Of a DNA stretch of 64,000 nucleotides, positions 34,840-44,007 are shown in pieces. A model generated the notes under the pieces. That model did not search any database, was not told the DNA's origin, and was given only the letters and a program-made list of their open reading frames with translations. Each line of letters starts with the position of its first letter. The stretch's first letter is position 1. The position numbers and the translations under genes were made by a program. Source of the stretch: Companilactobacillus mishanensis (GTDB taxonomy: Bacteria; Bacillota; Bacilli; Lactobacillales; Lactobacillaceae); NCBI RefSeq assembly GCF_003946505.1, contig NZ_RHON01000007.1:1-64000 (forward strand), written 5' to 3'.

Positions 34840-35178
34840 TTAATCAATACTGAATAACAAAAAGTACCGTTTTATTATGATCTCTAATTCTTCTGAAGAA
34901 ACACTGTCTTTCACATCACTGGATTCAATATTCCTAGCTTTTAAGTCTAAAGTTTTTGTTTGATCGAGAAGGACTTTTCCAAAAACTTTCTTAGTAGATT
35001 CTAATTTATAATACATCGGAAAATCTCTTTTAGTTGAACTTATTGGTGCAACTATTGAAATATTACTTTTTTCGGCTACAAGATCATTAGTTAAAACAAT
35101 TCCTGGCCTACTGTTTTTCTGCTCATGTCCCACGCTGGGATTAAAGTTCACAAATACAATATCTCCTTGTTTTACCAA
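34840..35178 (-). CDS. mazF: MazF family mRNA interferase toxin
   Basis: A 112-residue endoribonuclease with the PemK/MazF pattern: GDIVFVNFNPSVGHEQKNSRP at the start, VLTND, APISST, and KVLLDQTKTLDLKARN. The gene overlaps mazE by 7 bases, giving the standard antitoxin-toxin order. It probably cleaves mRNA when the antitoxin is degraded. Confidence 0.93.
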   Translation of the reverse strand: MVKQGDIVFVNFNPSVGHEQKNSRPGIVLTNDLVAEKSNISIVAPISSTKRDFPMYYKLESTKKVFGKVLLDQTKTLDLKARNIESSDVKDSVSSEELEIIIKRYFLLFSID

Positions 35179-35429
35179 TCTAGTTCATCCCCCTTTGATG
35201 AACCCCAATCCAGTTCAGTTTCACGAATCCCATCGTCTTCCCAACCATCAAACAATTCATGAATATTTTTTGGCTCTTTAACTATTGGTTTCAAAACTAT
35301 TTCATTATTATTAATTGAAATTTCCATTCTATCATTCTCCTGTAAATTAAGTTGCTTTATTATGCTTGCAGGAATCCTTATAGCTGAAGAGTTTCCCCAT
35401 TTTGATATACTTGTAGTTAAGCGTTTCAT
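35172..35429 (-). CDS. mazE: MazE family antitoxin (AbrB-like)
   Basis: An 85-residue antitoxin. The N-terminal swapped-hairpin DNA-binding domain is seen in SISKWGNSSAIRIPASIIKQ (residues about 6-25) and the acidic C-terminus (ELDWGSSKGDELDW) would block MazF. The ATG at 35429 follows GAGGCG by six bases. Autoregulation is likely through the promoter repeats at 35430-35490. Confidence 0.92.
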   Translation of the reverse strand: MKRLTTSISKWGNSSAIRIPASIIKQLNLQENDRMEISINNNEIVLKPIVKEPKNIHELFDGWEDDGIRETELDWGSSKGDELDW

Positions 35430-35460
35430 GTTATTCGCCTCATCTTCTAATCGTACGCTA

Positions 35461-35489
35461 AGTATATACAATGTATCTACGATATTCAA
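35461..35489 (-). promoter_or_regulatory. mazEF promoter
   Basis: Minus-strand -35 TTGAAT (35484-35489), 17-bp spacer, -10 TATACT (35461-35466), with TCGTA/TACGA arms nearby that may bind MazE. Confidence 0.7.
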
Positions 35490-35561
35490 CTGAATCCACT
35501 TTGATTTGCAAGTATAATAAATTACGCAAAAATTACTAAATTCATCAAAAAGGAAACCAAT

Positions 35562-35972
35562 ATGATCAAACCTATCAACAAAGACAGAATGTCTTTAGCT
35601 CAAATTTCAAAGCCTGCAACACCAGATGACTCTCAAGTCGTCATCGACCTTCTAGACACATTAAATGATCACAAAGAGGATTGCGTTGGTATGGCGGCAA
35701 ACATGATCGGCGTCCACAAACAAATAATTGCGGTAACTGTTGGTGTAGTCAATGTGCCAATGATAAATCCTAAAATAACGAGTAAGGCAAACAGCTACTC
35801 TGTTAAAGAAGGCTGTTTATCTCTTTCTGGCGAACGCGAAACCACTAGGTACAAGAACATTGAAGTAACATTTCTTGACCAAAACTTTAAGCAACATACT
35901 CAGAAATTCAATGGTTTCATTGCGGAAATCATTCAACATGAAATTGATCACTTTGACGGCATATTAATTTAA
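35562..35972 (+). CDS. Peptide deformylase family protein
   Basis: A 136-residue metallo-amidase-like protein, short for the family. Motif 2 EGCLSL and motif 3 QHEIDH keep the three metal ligands (Cys and two His). Motif 1 reads CVGMAANMIGV, where the usual GLAAPQIG glutamine is replaced by Met, a residue that normally stabilises the transition state. So it may be a variant deformylase or a homologue with altered activity, with the housekeeping Def encoded elsewhere. It is 18 bases upstream of a VOC protein gene and probably co-transcribed with it. Confidence 0.85.
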   Translation: MIKPINKDRMSLAQISKPATPDDSQVVIDLLDTLNDHKEDCVGMAANMIGVHKQIIAVTVGVVNVPMINPKITSKANSYSVKEGCLSLSGERETTRYKNIEVTFLDQNFKQHTQKFNGFIAEIIQHEIDHFDGILI

Positions 35973-35990
35973 TTATTTGGAGGCATCATT

Positions 35991-36440
35991 ATGGATGCAA
36001 AAGTTCAAGCATATCTTTCATTTGAAAATTCTAAGGAAGCTATCAAATATTACCAAGATGTTTTCGGTGCTACCGATGTGTACCGAATGAGTCCAACGGA
36101 CGGACAAGCTAAGATGTTCGGACTCGATAAAAAATCTGATCTAAATAATTACACAATGTACGGTGGCTTTAAGATTCTTGGAATTGAATTTAGTTTTTCT
36201 GATTCTTTTGGAAATCCAATCAATCAAAATGGACCTGTATCTGTGATGTTGGATGTTAATAGTGAAGATCCTAAAGCTATATCGGCAATCGATGATCTGT
36301 ACGCTCAATTGGCCAACTCCAAACAAATTGAAATCAATATGCCATTCGAGTCTCAATTCTGGGGAAATAGAATGGGAACTGTCACTGATAAATACGGTAT
36401 CGTATGGATGCTAAGTTGTTCCCCCTGGTCACAAAAATAA
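35991..36440 (+). CDS. VOC/PhnB-like protein
   Basis: A 149-residue vicinal-oxygen-chelate fold protein of the PhnB/3-demethylubiquinone methyltransferase-like group (AYLSFENSKEAIKYYQDVFG; C-terminal ESQFWGNRMGTVTDKYGIVW). These are small cytoplasmic proteins with no fixed reaction. A close paralogue follows 128 bases downstream, indicating a tandem duplication with divergence. Confidence 0.88.
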   Translation: MDAKVQAYLSFENSKEAIKYYQDVFGATDVYRMSPTDGQAKMFGLDKKSDLNNYTMYGGFKILGIEFSFSDSFGNPINQNGPVSVMLDVNSEDPKAISAIDDLYAQLANSKQIEINMPFESQFWGNRMGTVTDKYGIVWMLSCSPWSQK

Positions 36441-36444
36441 ATTT

Positions 36445-36482
36445 AAGCGTCAGATAATCCATTAATTATCTGACGCTTTTTT
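36445..36482 (+). terminator. Terminator after the first VOC gene
   Basis: AAGCGTCAGATAAT/ATTATCTGACGCTT arms (14 bp, loop of 6) followed by T-run. Confidence 0.93.
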
Positions 36483-36568
36483 GCAATCATATTTGACTTA
36501 AATAAATGTATTAATTAACTATTCATAATGATAAGATTAATTCGTAAAAATAATGTGGAGATGATTTT

Positions 36569-37042
36569 ATGAAATCACAACTATATCCTTATCTCGCTTT
36601 CGAAAACGCTAAGGAAGCTCTCGACTACTACAAAAAGGTTTTTGGTGCCACTGATATTTATCGTTTAAGCCCAAATGCTGAACAGGCCAAGACCTTCCAT
36701 CTTCCTGCAGAAGCCGATTTAGACAATCTGACTATGCATGCCGGGTTCACTGTTTTGGGTGTGAAAATTGAATGTGCCGACGCCTTCACTGGTGATCCTA
36801 AGCCTTCTGCACAAATTTCATTGATGATTGACATCGATAGCGAAGATGAAGAAGCAAATTCTGCTGCTGAAGACTTCTATCAACGTATTCAAGATTCCGA
36901 AGAGGTTGAAATTACTATGCCTTATGAAGCACAATTCTGGGGTGGAAAAATGGGTTCATTCACTGATAAATACGGCATCTCATGGATGTTACATTCATCT
37001 CCATGGTCACAAGCAGTTGACCATCCTGAAGAACATAAATAA
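36569..37042 (+). CDS. VOC/PhnB-like protein, second paralogue
   Basis: A 157-residue paralogue of the preceding VOC protein, with the same opening (YLAFENAKEALDYYKKVFGA) and closing block (AQFWGGKMGSFTDKYGISWM). It has its own GGAGATG site and terminator, so it may be regulated separately. Reaction unknown. Confidence 0.88.
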   Translation: MKSQLYPYLAFENAKEALDYYKKVFGATDIYRLSPNAEQAKTFHLPAEADLDNLTMHAGFTVLGVKIECADAFTGDPKPSAQISLMIDIDSEDEEANSAAEDFYQRIQDSEEVEITMPYEAQFWGGKMGSFTDKYGISWMLHSSPWSQAVDHPEEHK

Positions 37043-37045
37043 ACA

Positions 37046-37075
37046 AAAAGTCATTCCAATTAAGGAATGACTTTT
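37046..37075. terminator. Bidirectional terminator
   Basis: AAAAGTCATTCC/GGAATGACTTTT arms with a 6-base loop separate the second VOC gene and the flavin reductase gene. Confidence 0.92.
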
Positions 37076-37664
37076 ATTTGTATGGATTGGCTTTTAACGT
37101 TTGAGTATAAAAATTAATTTCGTGGAAAACTTCTTTTAGTCGTGAAGCAAAGTGATCACTGTTCTCTACGTCATTGACCATTTCACCATCATCGGTAAAG
37201 TTAGGATCAGCGTTCCAAAGTAGTGCAGCACTAGGTAATACGATCATGCTCAGCATTTGCAAGATGGGAACGATTGATGCTGCAGCAACGATTCCACCAT
37301 CACTAAAGTGTGAATAAGCAACAACTTGAACTGGTTTTCTAGCAACTTCACCGCCGACATAATCAAGCGCATTCTTCAATGCTCCAGAAATTGCACGGTC
37401 ATATTCTGGTGTCATAATTACGAAACCATCTTGTTCAGATAAAGTATCGAGCCATTTTTCTTCATTTGAAGACAAGTTTTGGATTTTATCCTCTAATGGT
37501 GTCTCCGGATGATCGTAAAGTGGAAGTGGATAATCACGCAGATTTATCCATGTATATTCAATATCACTCGAATCTTTCATAGTGTCCTTAAGATATTTGA
37601 AAATTTTCCCACCAAGTGATTCTTCTCTTGCTGTTCCTAAAATTACGCCAATTTTTGCTGTCAA
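37074..37664 (-). CDS. NADPH-dependent FMN reductase family protein
   Basis: A 196-residue flavodoxin-fold reductase: GVILGTAREESLGGKI binds the FMN phosphate, YPLPLYDHPET and MTPEYDRAISGALKNALDYV are the typical flavin-contact segments. Proteins of this family reduce flavins, quinones or azo and nitro compounds. The TTG start is supported by GGAGGTAACG. It is monocistronic. Confidence 0.9.
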   Translation of the reverse strand: MTAKIGVILGTAREESLGGKIFKYLKDTMKDSSDIEYTWINLRDYPLPLYDHPETPLEDKIQNLSSNEEKWLDTLSEQDGFVIMTPEYDRAISGALKNALDYVGGEVARKPVQVVAYSHFSDGGIVAAASIVPILQMLSMIVLPSAALLWNADPNFTDDGEMVNDVENSDHFASRLKEVFHEINFYTQTLKANPYK

Positions 37665-37769
37665 ATCGTTACCTCCATTATGTATATTCCAAAATTATAT
37701 AGATAAATATAATTATTTTATATATAAAGAGTAATGCTAATACTTTAGCTAGTCAATTTATCTGTTTGC

Positions 37770-38414
37770 TTAAAAATTAATTTGATTCGCTTTTTTAGAA
37801 TTGACTTTTCCTAGCAGGTAGATAGCAATCATTCCAACGGTTATTCCAACAACCGCTGTGATAACAAGGATCCACCAGCTCAATTGATCAACTTTTAATG
37901 CAAAGAAAGAGCGATTCCAAGGTCCCCAAACTGGAATCCAAGAACCCATTAAGTGTAACTTCAAGAATGCGACTGCTATTAATGGCCCACTGACGATAGA
38001 CGCAATGATTCCACTAAATCTCTGCTTTCCGACTAAATATACAGAAATCAAATTTGGTAGGTACTCAATTATATTTACTAATAATAAGAGCACGGTAAAG
38101 TGATAATTCCATCCCATAGCCTGCCTCATATGATCACAATCGTGTAACGAAATAATCAACAACATAAATAAATTAGAAATCAATAATATGTACGCATTCC
38201 TTCGAGAAAACGCCTTTTTATCTAAAAAGCTAGTTTTATTAATGTTGCGCATTGCTAAAATCCCCAATAGTACGAAAGCAATTCCAATCAATCCATGTAC
38301 GACTGTTCCAAATGGGCTTTTATCCAACCACATTAAATATGCAGCAAATACTTCTGTGGCAAAAAGTAGAACGATCAATAACCATGAAAAGAATCTGGCT
38401 ACTCCATTTCTCAT
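37770..38414 (-). CDS. Multi-pass membrane protein of unknown function
   Basis: A 214-residue protein with about six hydrophobic segments and a central LHDCDHMRQAMGW segment, rich in His, Asp and Cys, that could bind a metal or haem. I do not recognise the family. AAGGGGA precedes the ATG. Confidence 0.6.
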   Translation of the reverse strand: MRNGVARFFSWLLIVLLFATEVFAAYLMWLDKSPFGTVVHGLIGIAFVLLGILAMRNINKTSFLDKKAFSRRNAYILLISNLFMLLIISLHDCDHMRQAMGWNYHFTVLLLLVNIIEYLPNLISVYLVGKQRFSGIIASIVSGPLIAVAFLKLHLMGSWIPVWGPWNRSFFALKVDQLSWWILVITAVVGITVGMIAIYLLGKVNSKKANQINF

Positions 38415-38570
38415 ATTATCCCCTTTTCTTAGTCAACTTTTAGTTGAAATGATACTTATATTTTAACTAAATGGTAGCACTTTCAATAATGTATAATAGC
38501 AATTATTAAATCAACTAAAGAAATTTAAACTATAATATTGGCAGATTAATCTATTTTTGAGGTACCACAT

Positions 38571-39557
38571 ATGAATACTCTTACCAAACACTTTATTAAA
38601 GAAACACGTCGTCAAAATATCATCCAGCAACGAGAAATCAACAATCTTATTCACGCCAAAAGTTCTTTATGGATAAACGTATCTATCTACGTCCTTATTA
38701 CTGTAATTGAATATTGGCTATCAATGATTGGTCATTCTCAGGCTCTCCGTGCGGATGCTTTCAACAATCTATCCGGTGTCATTTCAACCGTTATATTAAT
38801 AATCGGTCTAGCTGAAGCAACTAACACCGATGATGATGATTTCATTGGAAAGCCCATCGCAAAGAAAGATCGAAACAACGAAGCACTTCAACTTTCAAGA
38901 TTTAGATTAGAAACAATTTTCACTTTGATCACAAGCTTTGTCATTGTCCTGATTGCGCTGCAAATAATAGTTCAAAGCGGAATTGGCTTGTTTCACTTGA
39001 AGGACAAAGTCAGTCCTAACCTGCTTTCTGCATTAGGTGCATTCATTGCCACCATATTAATGTTGGTTGTTTGGTTCCTAAATCATCACAATGGAAAGAA
39101 GTTGCACAGTACATCCCTACTAGCGGCCGCCCGAGACAGCTTAGGAGATGTAGTCACAAGTTTGGGAACAATGATTACAGTGCTTATATCACATTTCTTG
39201 AACTTACCTTGGTTAGATGGAACTGTCAGTATCGCCATCGGCTTATTCATACTCTGGTCAGGTATCAAGATTTTCCAAGAATGTGCTCTGAATTTAGCTG
39301 ATTACGTTGATCCAGAATTCGAAAATGAAATGAAGAAATCTGTCTCGGAATTCAAAATGGTACATAAAGTCCTGGATCTACGCAGCCACTATAGCGGGAA
39401 CATCCTTGTCGTTGACATATTTATCATGGTTGCCCCTGATAAAACTGCACTTGAATTGTATAAACTCAATAAACATATTGAGAACAAATTACGGAATAAT
39501 TTTAACGTTTACGACACGACCATAACAGTGATTCCAGACCCCAAAGATATCAAATAA
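38571..39557 (+). CDS. Cation diffusion facilitator family transporter
   Basis: A 328-residue CDF protein that exports divalent cations in exchange for protons. The N-terminal part has about six membrane segments. Metal-site residues are seen in ALRADAFNNLSG (TM2; an N replaces the His of zinc transporters) and AARDSLGDVVTS (TM5, DxxxD). Lack of the His residue points to Mn(II) (MntE-like), not Zn(II). The C-terminal cytoplasmic domain (about 235-328) ends in DTTITVIPDP. GAGGTACC precedes the ATG. Confidence 0.9.
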   Translation: MNTLTKHFIKETRRQNIIQQREINNLIHAKSSLWINVSIYVLITVIEYWLSMIGHSQALRADAFNNLSGVISTVILIIGLAEATNTDDDDFIGKPIAKKDRNNEALQLSRFRLETIFTLITSFVIVLIALQIIVQSGIGLFHLKDKVSPNLLSALGAFIATILMLVVWFLNHHNGKKLHSTSLLAAARDSLGDVVTSLGTMITVLISHFLNLPWLDGTVSIAIGLFILWSGIKIFQECALNLADYVDPEFENEMKKSVSEFKMVHKVLDLRSHYSGNILVVDIFIMVAPDKTALELYKLNKHIENKLRNNFNVYDTTITVIPDPKDIK

Positions 39558-39587
39558 CGCCTTACTTCTAACTTGAAGTAAGGCGTT
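39556..39587. terminator. Bidirectional terminator
   Basis: AACGCCTTACTTC/GAAGTAAGGCGTT arms with a 6-base loop, between convergent genes. Confidence 0.92.
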
Positions 39588-39590
39588 TTG

Positions 39591-40370
39591 TTATTTAGGA
39601 ATTATTTCGTTTTCCCAATCAAATCCATCTAGAATTCCATCGAAGAAAATACGTCCTAATATATTGGATTCATAAGGTTCATTCAAGGTTATCGGACTAT
39701 CAGAATGCAATATACTACTGATTCGTGAAGTAACCTCATCGAAAAGTTGTTCTGCACTCATTCTGATTTTCAAAAGTTCTTTATCGGAAGAAACTACTTC
39801 AATTGAGGCAAAAATTTGATTAGGAGTACTATCTTCCAACCATTCAAAAATAATTGGGGTCAAAGGATTTGAATTTTCATTAATGACAGAATCAAATGAT
39901 TCACCAAAGTTATCATAAAAATCTTGAAAAACCTGGTCGTGTGCGACCTTTTGATAGACCCAGATAAACTCCTCGTTATCGATGATGACACTACTATCAG
40001 GATATTTTGCCTTCAACATCATTTGTTGCTCTGACAAATTTTCATCATAAATATTGAGTTTCCACTTTAGGAGTTCGTGATTGAACAGCATCTTACCTGT
40101 GGTAGGATCAATACTCAAAACAGATTCATCAGTTTGCGAAGATATATCAATCAAATTTGCATTATATAAATCAGAAACAATACCGTAATCTAAATATTGT
40201 GTCCGTTCAGCAAATGGGCCAATTCCATCGTAAGATTTGGCATTCAGAGCTTGTAAAAACATGGCAATAGAAGTTTTAGTAATTAGTGGTAGATTATTGT
40301 ATTCCATTGGAACCTTGATTTCATCGGTTATTGACTCTCTCTTGTCTCTGAATTCCTCGAAAAGTGGCAT
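39591..40370 (-). CDS. Hypothetical protein
   Basis: A 259-residue acidic, soluble protein without a signal peptide, membrane segment or motif that I recognise. A GGAGAAC site precedes the ATG, codon use looks normal and it lies alone between a terminator and a MarR gene. Confidence 0.65.
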   Translation of the reverse strand: MPLFEEFRDKRESITDEIKVPMEYNNLPLITKTSIAMFLQALNAKSYDGIGPFAERTQYLDYGIVSDLYNANLIDISSQTDESVLSIDPTTGKMLFNHELLKWKLNIYDENLSEQQMMLKAKYPDSSVIIDNEEFIWVYQKVAHDQVFQDFYDNFGESFDSVINENSNPLTPIIFEWLEDSTPNQIFASIEVVSSDKELLKIRMSAEQLFDEVTSRISSILHSDSPITLNEPYESNILGRIFFDGILDGFDWENEIIPK

Positions 40371-40443
40371 GGCGGTTCTCCTGTCCTTTTCTTTTTATTT
40401 TACAGGAAGTTAGACTTAACTTTAACTAAAATTTGAAAAAATA

Positions 40444-40890
40444 TTATTTTTCTTCATCCGTTACAGCATCAACTGGATCAACAATACTATCCACAACCGT
40501 CTCTATCGCATTGACCAACGGACTTGTGGCACTGATTCCAGTGGTCGCAAACTTATCATCCCACCACTTAATTCGTATTTTCTGGATTGTATCTACTACT
40601 TTGTCGCCTTCATCAGTCAGACTAAGTATCTTGGCTTTCCCAACGCCCTTATTTTTTGCAAGGTAACCCAATTTTTCCATCTTATTGATCTCGCGTGTTG
40701 CCAAACCTTTATCTACTACTAGATATCGTGCTACTTGGTTCTGGCTGGTCTCTGGAAAATCACCTACTGTCAACAAAATACAGGCTGCAGTTGGATTCAA
40801 TTCCAATGCGTCGAATTGTTCTTTTGTGTCCCGATAATATTGTCTATGTAATATTGAAATATCCTGTGCCAAATAACCGATATTTTTCAT
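40444..40890 (-). CDS. MarR family transcriptional regulator
   Basis: A 148-residue regulator: helix-turn-helix in SQNQVARYLVVDKGLATREI (about 48-67), wing KNKGVGKAKILSLTDEG. It is divergent from alsS with 97 bases between, and the shared space holds a perfect inverted repeat (40911-40928). It therefore probably controls alsSD and itself. The C-terminal tail (SIVDPVDAVTDEEK) is acidic. Confidence 0.85.
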   Translation of the reverse strand: MKNIGYLAQDISILHRQYYRDTKEQFDALELNPTAACILLTVGDFPETSQNQVARYLVVDKGLATREINKMEKLGYLAKNKGVGKAKILSLTDEGDKVVDTIQKIRIKWWDDKFATTGISATSPLVNAIETVVDSIVDPVDAVTDEEK

Positions 40891-40910
40891 AATTTATCTC
40901 CAAATTTTAC

Positions 40911-40950
40911 GTGTTGACAAATCAACACTAACGATTTATCTTTGTATAAT
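40911..40950 (+). promoter_or_regulatory. alsS promoter region with MarR operator
   Basis: GTGTTGA-CAAA-TCAACAC (40911-40928) is a perfect 7-bp inverted repeat next to a -10 TATAAT (40945-40950). The -35 position (40922-40927) falls within the repeat, so binding would block transcription. Confidence 0.7.
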
Positions 40951-40987
40951 AGCATTTCAATTACAAGTTCACAAGGAGACAATTTCT

Positions 40988-42661
40988 ATGACAACTAAAA
41001 AAAGTGGTGCTGAGGCACTATTTCAATCTATGATGAACCAAGGTATCAAGTATGTTTTCGGACTACCTGGTGCAAAGGTCGACAAGCTTTTCGATTTGAT
41101 GGAATACAGTAACGATCCTAAGGCTCCAAAACTTATCATTACTCGTCACGAGCAAAACGCCGCTTTCATCGCTTCTGGTATCGGTCGTATCACTGGTAAA
41201 CCTGGTGTAGTTGCAACTACTTCTGGACCTGGTGTTTCTAACTTAGCAACTGGCCTTATCACAGCAACTTCTGAAGGTGATCCTGTTGTTGCCCTTGGTG
41301 GACAAGTTCCCCGTAACGACGTTGCAAGATTGACTCATCAAAGTATTCCTTCAAAGGAACTTTTGAGTTCAGCAACTAAGGACAGTGTTGAAGTTCAGGA
41401 CGCTAACAATATCTCTGAAACTTTCGCAAACGCCTATCAAACAGCAATGGCTCCTAAGTCTGGTGCAACTTTTATCTCACTTCCAAAAGATGTTTTGGAT
41501 GATGAAGTTACTACTGACCCTATCAACACACTTGCTCCAATTGAACAAGGTGGAGCTGATAATGAAACTATAAATAAAATTATCGAAAAAATTAAGAACG
41601 CGAAGTTACCTGTTATTTTAGCTGGTATGCGTTCATCAAGCAGTGAAGTTACAGCTGCTATCCAAAACCTTCTACACAAGTTTTCTATTCCTGTTGTAGA
41701 GACTTTCCAAGGTGCTGGTGTCATTTCTCGTGACCTAGAGAAAAACTATTACGGCCGTGTTGGTTTATTCAGAAATCAAATCGGTGATACTTTGCTTAAG
41801 GAAAGTGATCTTGTCATCGCTATCGGATATGATCCCGTTGAATACGAAGCTAGAATTTGGAACGTTGATCGTACTGGCGAAGTTATCAACCTTGATAGTA
41901 TTGCACCTGAAATTTCAAATGAATATCAACCTGATTTAGTTGTTCAAGCTGACATTGCGAAGACATTGAACAGCTTGAGTGAAACACTTCCAGAATTATC
42001 ATTATCTGATGACTTGAAGAAACATCTTCATGAAACTCAAGAAAGCTTTCTTTCTAAAGATGCTATTCCTGAAAGTAAGTCTGGTGAAGGTCTCCATCCG
42101 CTTGAAATCATTCATGAACTTCAAGAACAAGTTAACGACGATACTACTGTTGCTGTTGACGTTGGTAGCCACTACATCTGGATGGCACGCCATTTCAGAA
42201 GTTACAAACCTCGTCACCTACTATTCAGTAACGGTATGCAAACACTTGGTGTAGCGCTTCCTTGGGCTATTGCTGCTGCTTTGGAACGCCCTGAACAACC
42301 TGTTGTTTCTGTTGCTGGTGATGGTGGATTCCTATTCTCTGGCCAAGAGCTAGAAACTGCTGTACGCTTGAACTTGAACATTGTTCAACTAGTTTGGAAC
42401 GATGGATATTACGACATGGTTAAGTTCCAAGAAGAAGCAAAATATGGTCGTAATGCTGGTGTTGGCATTGGTTCTGTTGACTTTGCGAAATACGCTGAAA
42501 GCTTTGGTGCTGCTGGATTCCGTGCTGAATCAGCCGACGAACTTCGTGACGCATTGAAAAAAGCTTTCGCAACTAAAGGACCTTCAGTTATCGACATCCC
42601 TGTTGACTACAGTGACAACATCAAACTAGCCTCAACATTGCTCGAAGACGTATTGAACTAA
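40988..42661 (+). CDS. alsS: Catabolic acetolactate synthase
   Basis: Condenses two pyruvates to 2-acetolactate on the way to acetoin and diacetyl. The 557-residue thiamine-diphosphate enzyme has catalytic Glu55 (TRHEQNAAF), a central domain without FAD-specific insert (catabolic type) and the ThDP motif GDGGFLFSGQELETAVRLN. It is followed by alsD after 18 bases, forming a pH- and pyruvate-overflow operon. AAGGAGAC precedes the ATG. Confidence 0.96.
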   Translation: MTTKKSGAEALFQSMMNQGIKYVFGLPGAKVDKLFDLMEYSNDPKAPKLIITRHEQNAAFIASGIGRITGKPGVVATTSGPGVSNLATGLITATSEGDPVVALGGQVPRNDVARLTHQSIPSKELLSSATKDSVEVQDANNISETFANAYQTAMAPKSGATFISLPKDVLDDEVTTDPINTLAPIEQGGADNETINKIIEKIKNAKLPVILAGMRSSSSEVTAAIQNLLHKFSIPVVETFQGAGVISRDLEKNYYGRVGLFRNQIGDTLLKESDLVIAIGYDPVEYEARIWNVDRTGEVINLDSIAPEISNEYQPDLVVQADIAKTLNSLSETLPELSLSDDLKKHLHETQESFLSKDAIPESKSGEGLHPLEIIHELQEQVNDDTTVAVDVGSHYIWMARHFRSYKPRHLLFSNGMQTLGVALPWAIAAALERPEQPVVSVAGDGGFLFSGQELETAVRLNLNIVQLVWNDGYYDMVKFQEEAKYGRNAGVGIGSVDFAKYAESFGAAGFRAESADELRDALKKAFATKGPSVIDIPVDYSDNIKLASTLLEDVLN

Positions 42662-42679
42662 TTAGGAAGGAATTTATTA

Positions 42680-43393
42680 ATGACTAACTCAAATGTACTT
42701 TTTCAACATGGAACTTTAGCTTTACTAGTCCCTGGATTGCTTGATGGAACAATTACAATGAAGGAATTGTTACAACATGGCGATACTGGAATCGGAACTG
42801 GCGAGGGCTTAGATGGAGAATTAATGATTCTCGATGGCGTACCCTACCAAACTGATGGAACTGGAAAAGTTAATATCGTAAGTGACGACTTCACATTGCC
42901 ATTCGCAAACAGTCACTTTGCCAAATATGAAAAACTGATGTCAGTCGAAAATATTTCTCGTCCTGACTTACAATCAACTATCATCAACAAAGTAAAAAGT
43001 GCAAATACATTTTACTCATTACGCATCCACGGAACTTTCAAGAATATGAAAGCTCGTGCCGTAAGAAAATCCACAAAGCCATATCAAACCTTGGCACAAA
43101 CTGCTGAAAATCAAAACATCTTTGATAGTGAATTAATTGATGGAACTCTACTTAGCTACTATTCACCAGAAGTTTTCGATGGTGCTGCAGTTGCTGGATT
43201 CCACAGTCACTTCTTGGCAGATGATCACCAATTTGGTGGTCACATCTTAAGTTTTGAATCAGTGACTGGCGATGTTAAATTCCAAAGATTCGATAGTTTG
43301 GAACAGCATTTACCAACTGATAACAAAGAATTCATGGAACATGATTTTACAAAAGATGACATTATCAATGATATTCATAGTGCCGAAAAATAA
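42680..43393 (+). CDS. alsD: Alpha-acetolactate decarboxylase
   Basis: Converts 2-acetolactate to acetoin. The 237-residue protein has the family's GTGEGLDGELMILDGVPYQT and a zinc-site segment AGFHSHFLADDHQFGGHI with three histidines. Length is usual. It follows alsS and is ended by a strong terminator. Confidence 0.96.
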   Translation: MTNSNVLFQHGTLALLVPGLLDGTITMKELLQHGDTGIGTGEGLDGELMILDGVPYQTDGTGKVNIVSDDFTLPFANSHFAKYEKLMSVENISRPDLQSTIINKVKSANTFYSLRIHGTFKNMKARAVRKSTKPYQTLAQTAENQNIFDSELIDGTLLSYYSPEVFDGAAVAGFHSHFLADDHQFGGHILSFESVTGDVKFQRFDSLEQHLPTDNKEFMEHDFTKDDIINDIHSAEK

Positions 43394-43398
43394 ATAAT

Positions 43399-43430
43399 AA
43401 AGGTCAGCTAATTAAATAGCTGACCTTTTT
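43399..43430 (+). terminator. Terminator of alsSD
   Basis: AAAGGTCAGCTA/TAGCTGACCTTT arms, 6-base loop and T-run. Confidence 0.93.
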
Positions 43431-43450
43431 ATTTTGAAATAATTTACGAA

Positions 43451-43615
43451 TCACCCGTTTACGTTCCAATCGTGGAATTCTGGGTGTTCTTTTGGATCAT
43501 AATTTCCATGTGAATCAGTTTCAATGGTTTCGACTGGCAAGTTATCGATTAATTCGTCTATTTGGCTCTGAGTATAAAAATGAGTGATATCTTCGATTTT
43601 ATCTTCATCTTTCAT
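43451..43615 (-). CDS. Microprotein with GNYDPKxxPEFxDW motif (paralogue 1)
   Basis: A 54-residue acidic peptide, MKDEDKIEDITHFYTQSQ at its start, ending in HGNYDPKEHPEFHDWNVNG. It has a good GGAGGCG site and starts 16 bases after the Phd-like gene stop. The C-terminal motif recurs in the microprotein at 44008-44157, so this is a real, previously unrecognised (to me) family rather than a chance frame. Its link to antitoxin-like genes suggests a role in or beside toxin-antitoxin systems, but no function is assigned. Confidence 0.65.
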   Translation of the reverse strand: MKDEDKIEDITHFYTQSQIDELIDNLPVETIETDSHGNYDPKEHPEFHDWNVNG

Positions 43616-43631
43616 TTTGAACGCCTCCAGA

Positions 43632-43997
43632 TTATAAGTCTGCTAGTCTTTTCATGAGTGTTTCGTGTTTTTTATACAATTTATTGGCGACTGCTAATGT
43701 ATCAGGTTTATCATCAAGTCGTTCTTTCCCTACATCTAATCCCCAATCAAATTCTCTTTGACCTTCGGGCATTTTATTATTTTGATCATTTCCATATTTT
43801 TCCATTAATCTAGATGAAGGCATACTTTTGTTTATTGTATTAAATATTTCCACATATTTTTCTTTGCTAATGATGACTGCATTGTTATCGCTGTTTTTGG
43901 GATCCTTAATAAAAATAGGCTTTCCAGATTTATCAACATCTGATAGCACTTTACGAAAATGTTTTTTTGCTTGTTTAGCTGTATAAGATTGTTTCAT
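43632..43997 (-). CDS. Phd/YefM-like antitoxin domain protein
   Basis: A 121-residue protein whose first 55 residues fit the Phd/YefM antitoxin fold (YTAKQAKKHFRKVLSDVDKS, then AVIISKEKYVEIF). The remaining part is charged and ends MKRLADL. No RelE/YoeB or Doc toxin follows; instead a microprotein gene lies 16 bases downstream. It may be an orphan antitoxin. Confidence 0.7.
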   Translation of the reverse strand: MKQSYTAKQAKKHFRKVLSDVDKSGKPIFIKDPKNSDNNAVIISKEKYVEIFNTINKSMPSSRLMEKYGNDQNNKMPEGQREFDWGLDVGKERLDDKPDTLAVANKLYKKHETLMKRLADL

Positions 43998-44007
43998 AAT
44001 TTTTCTC

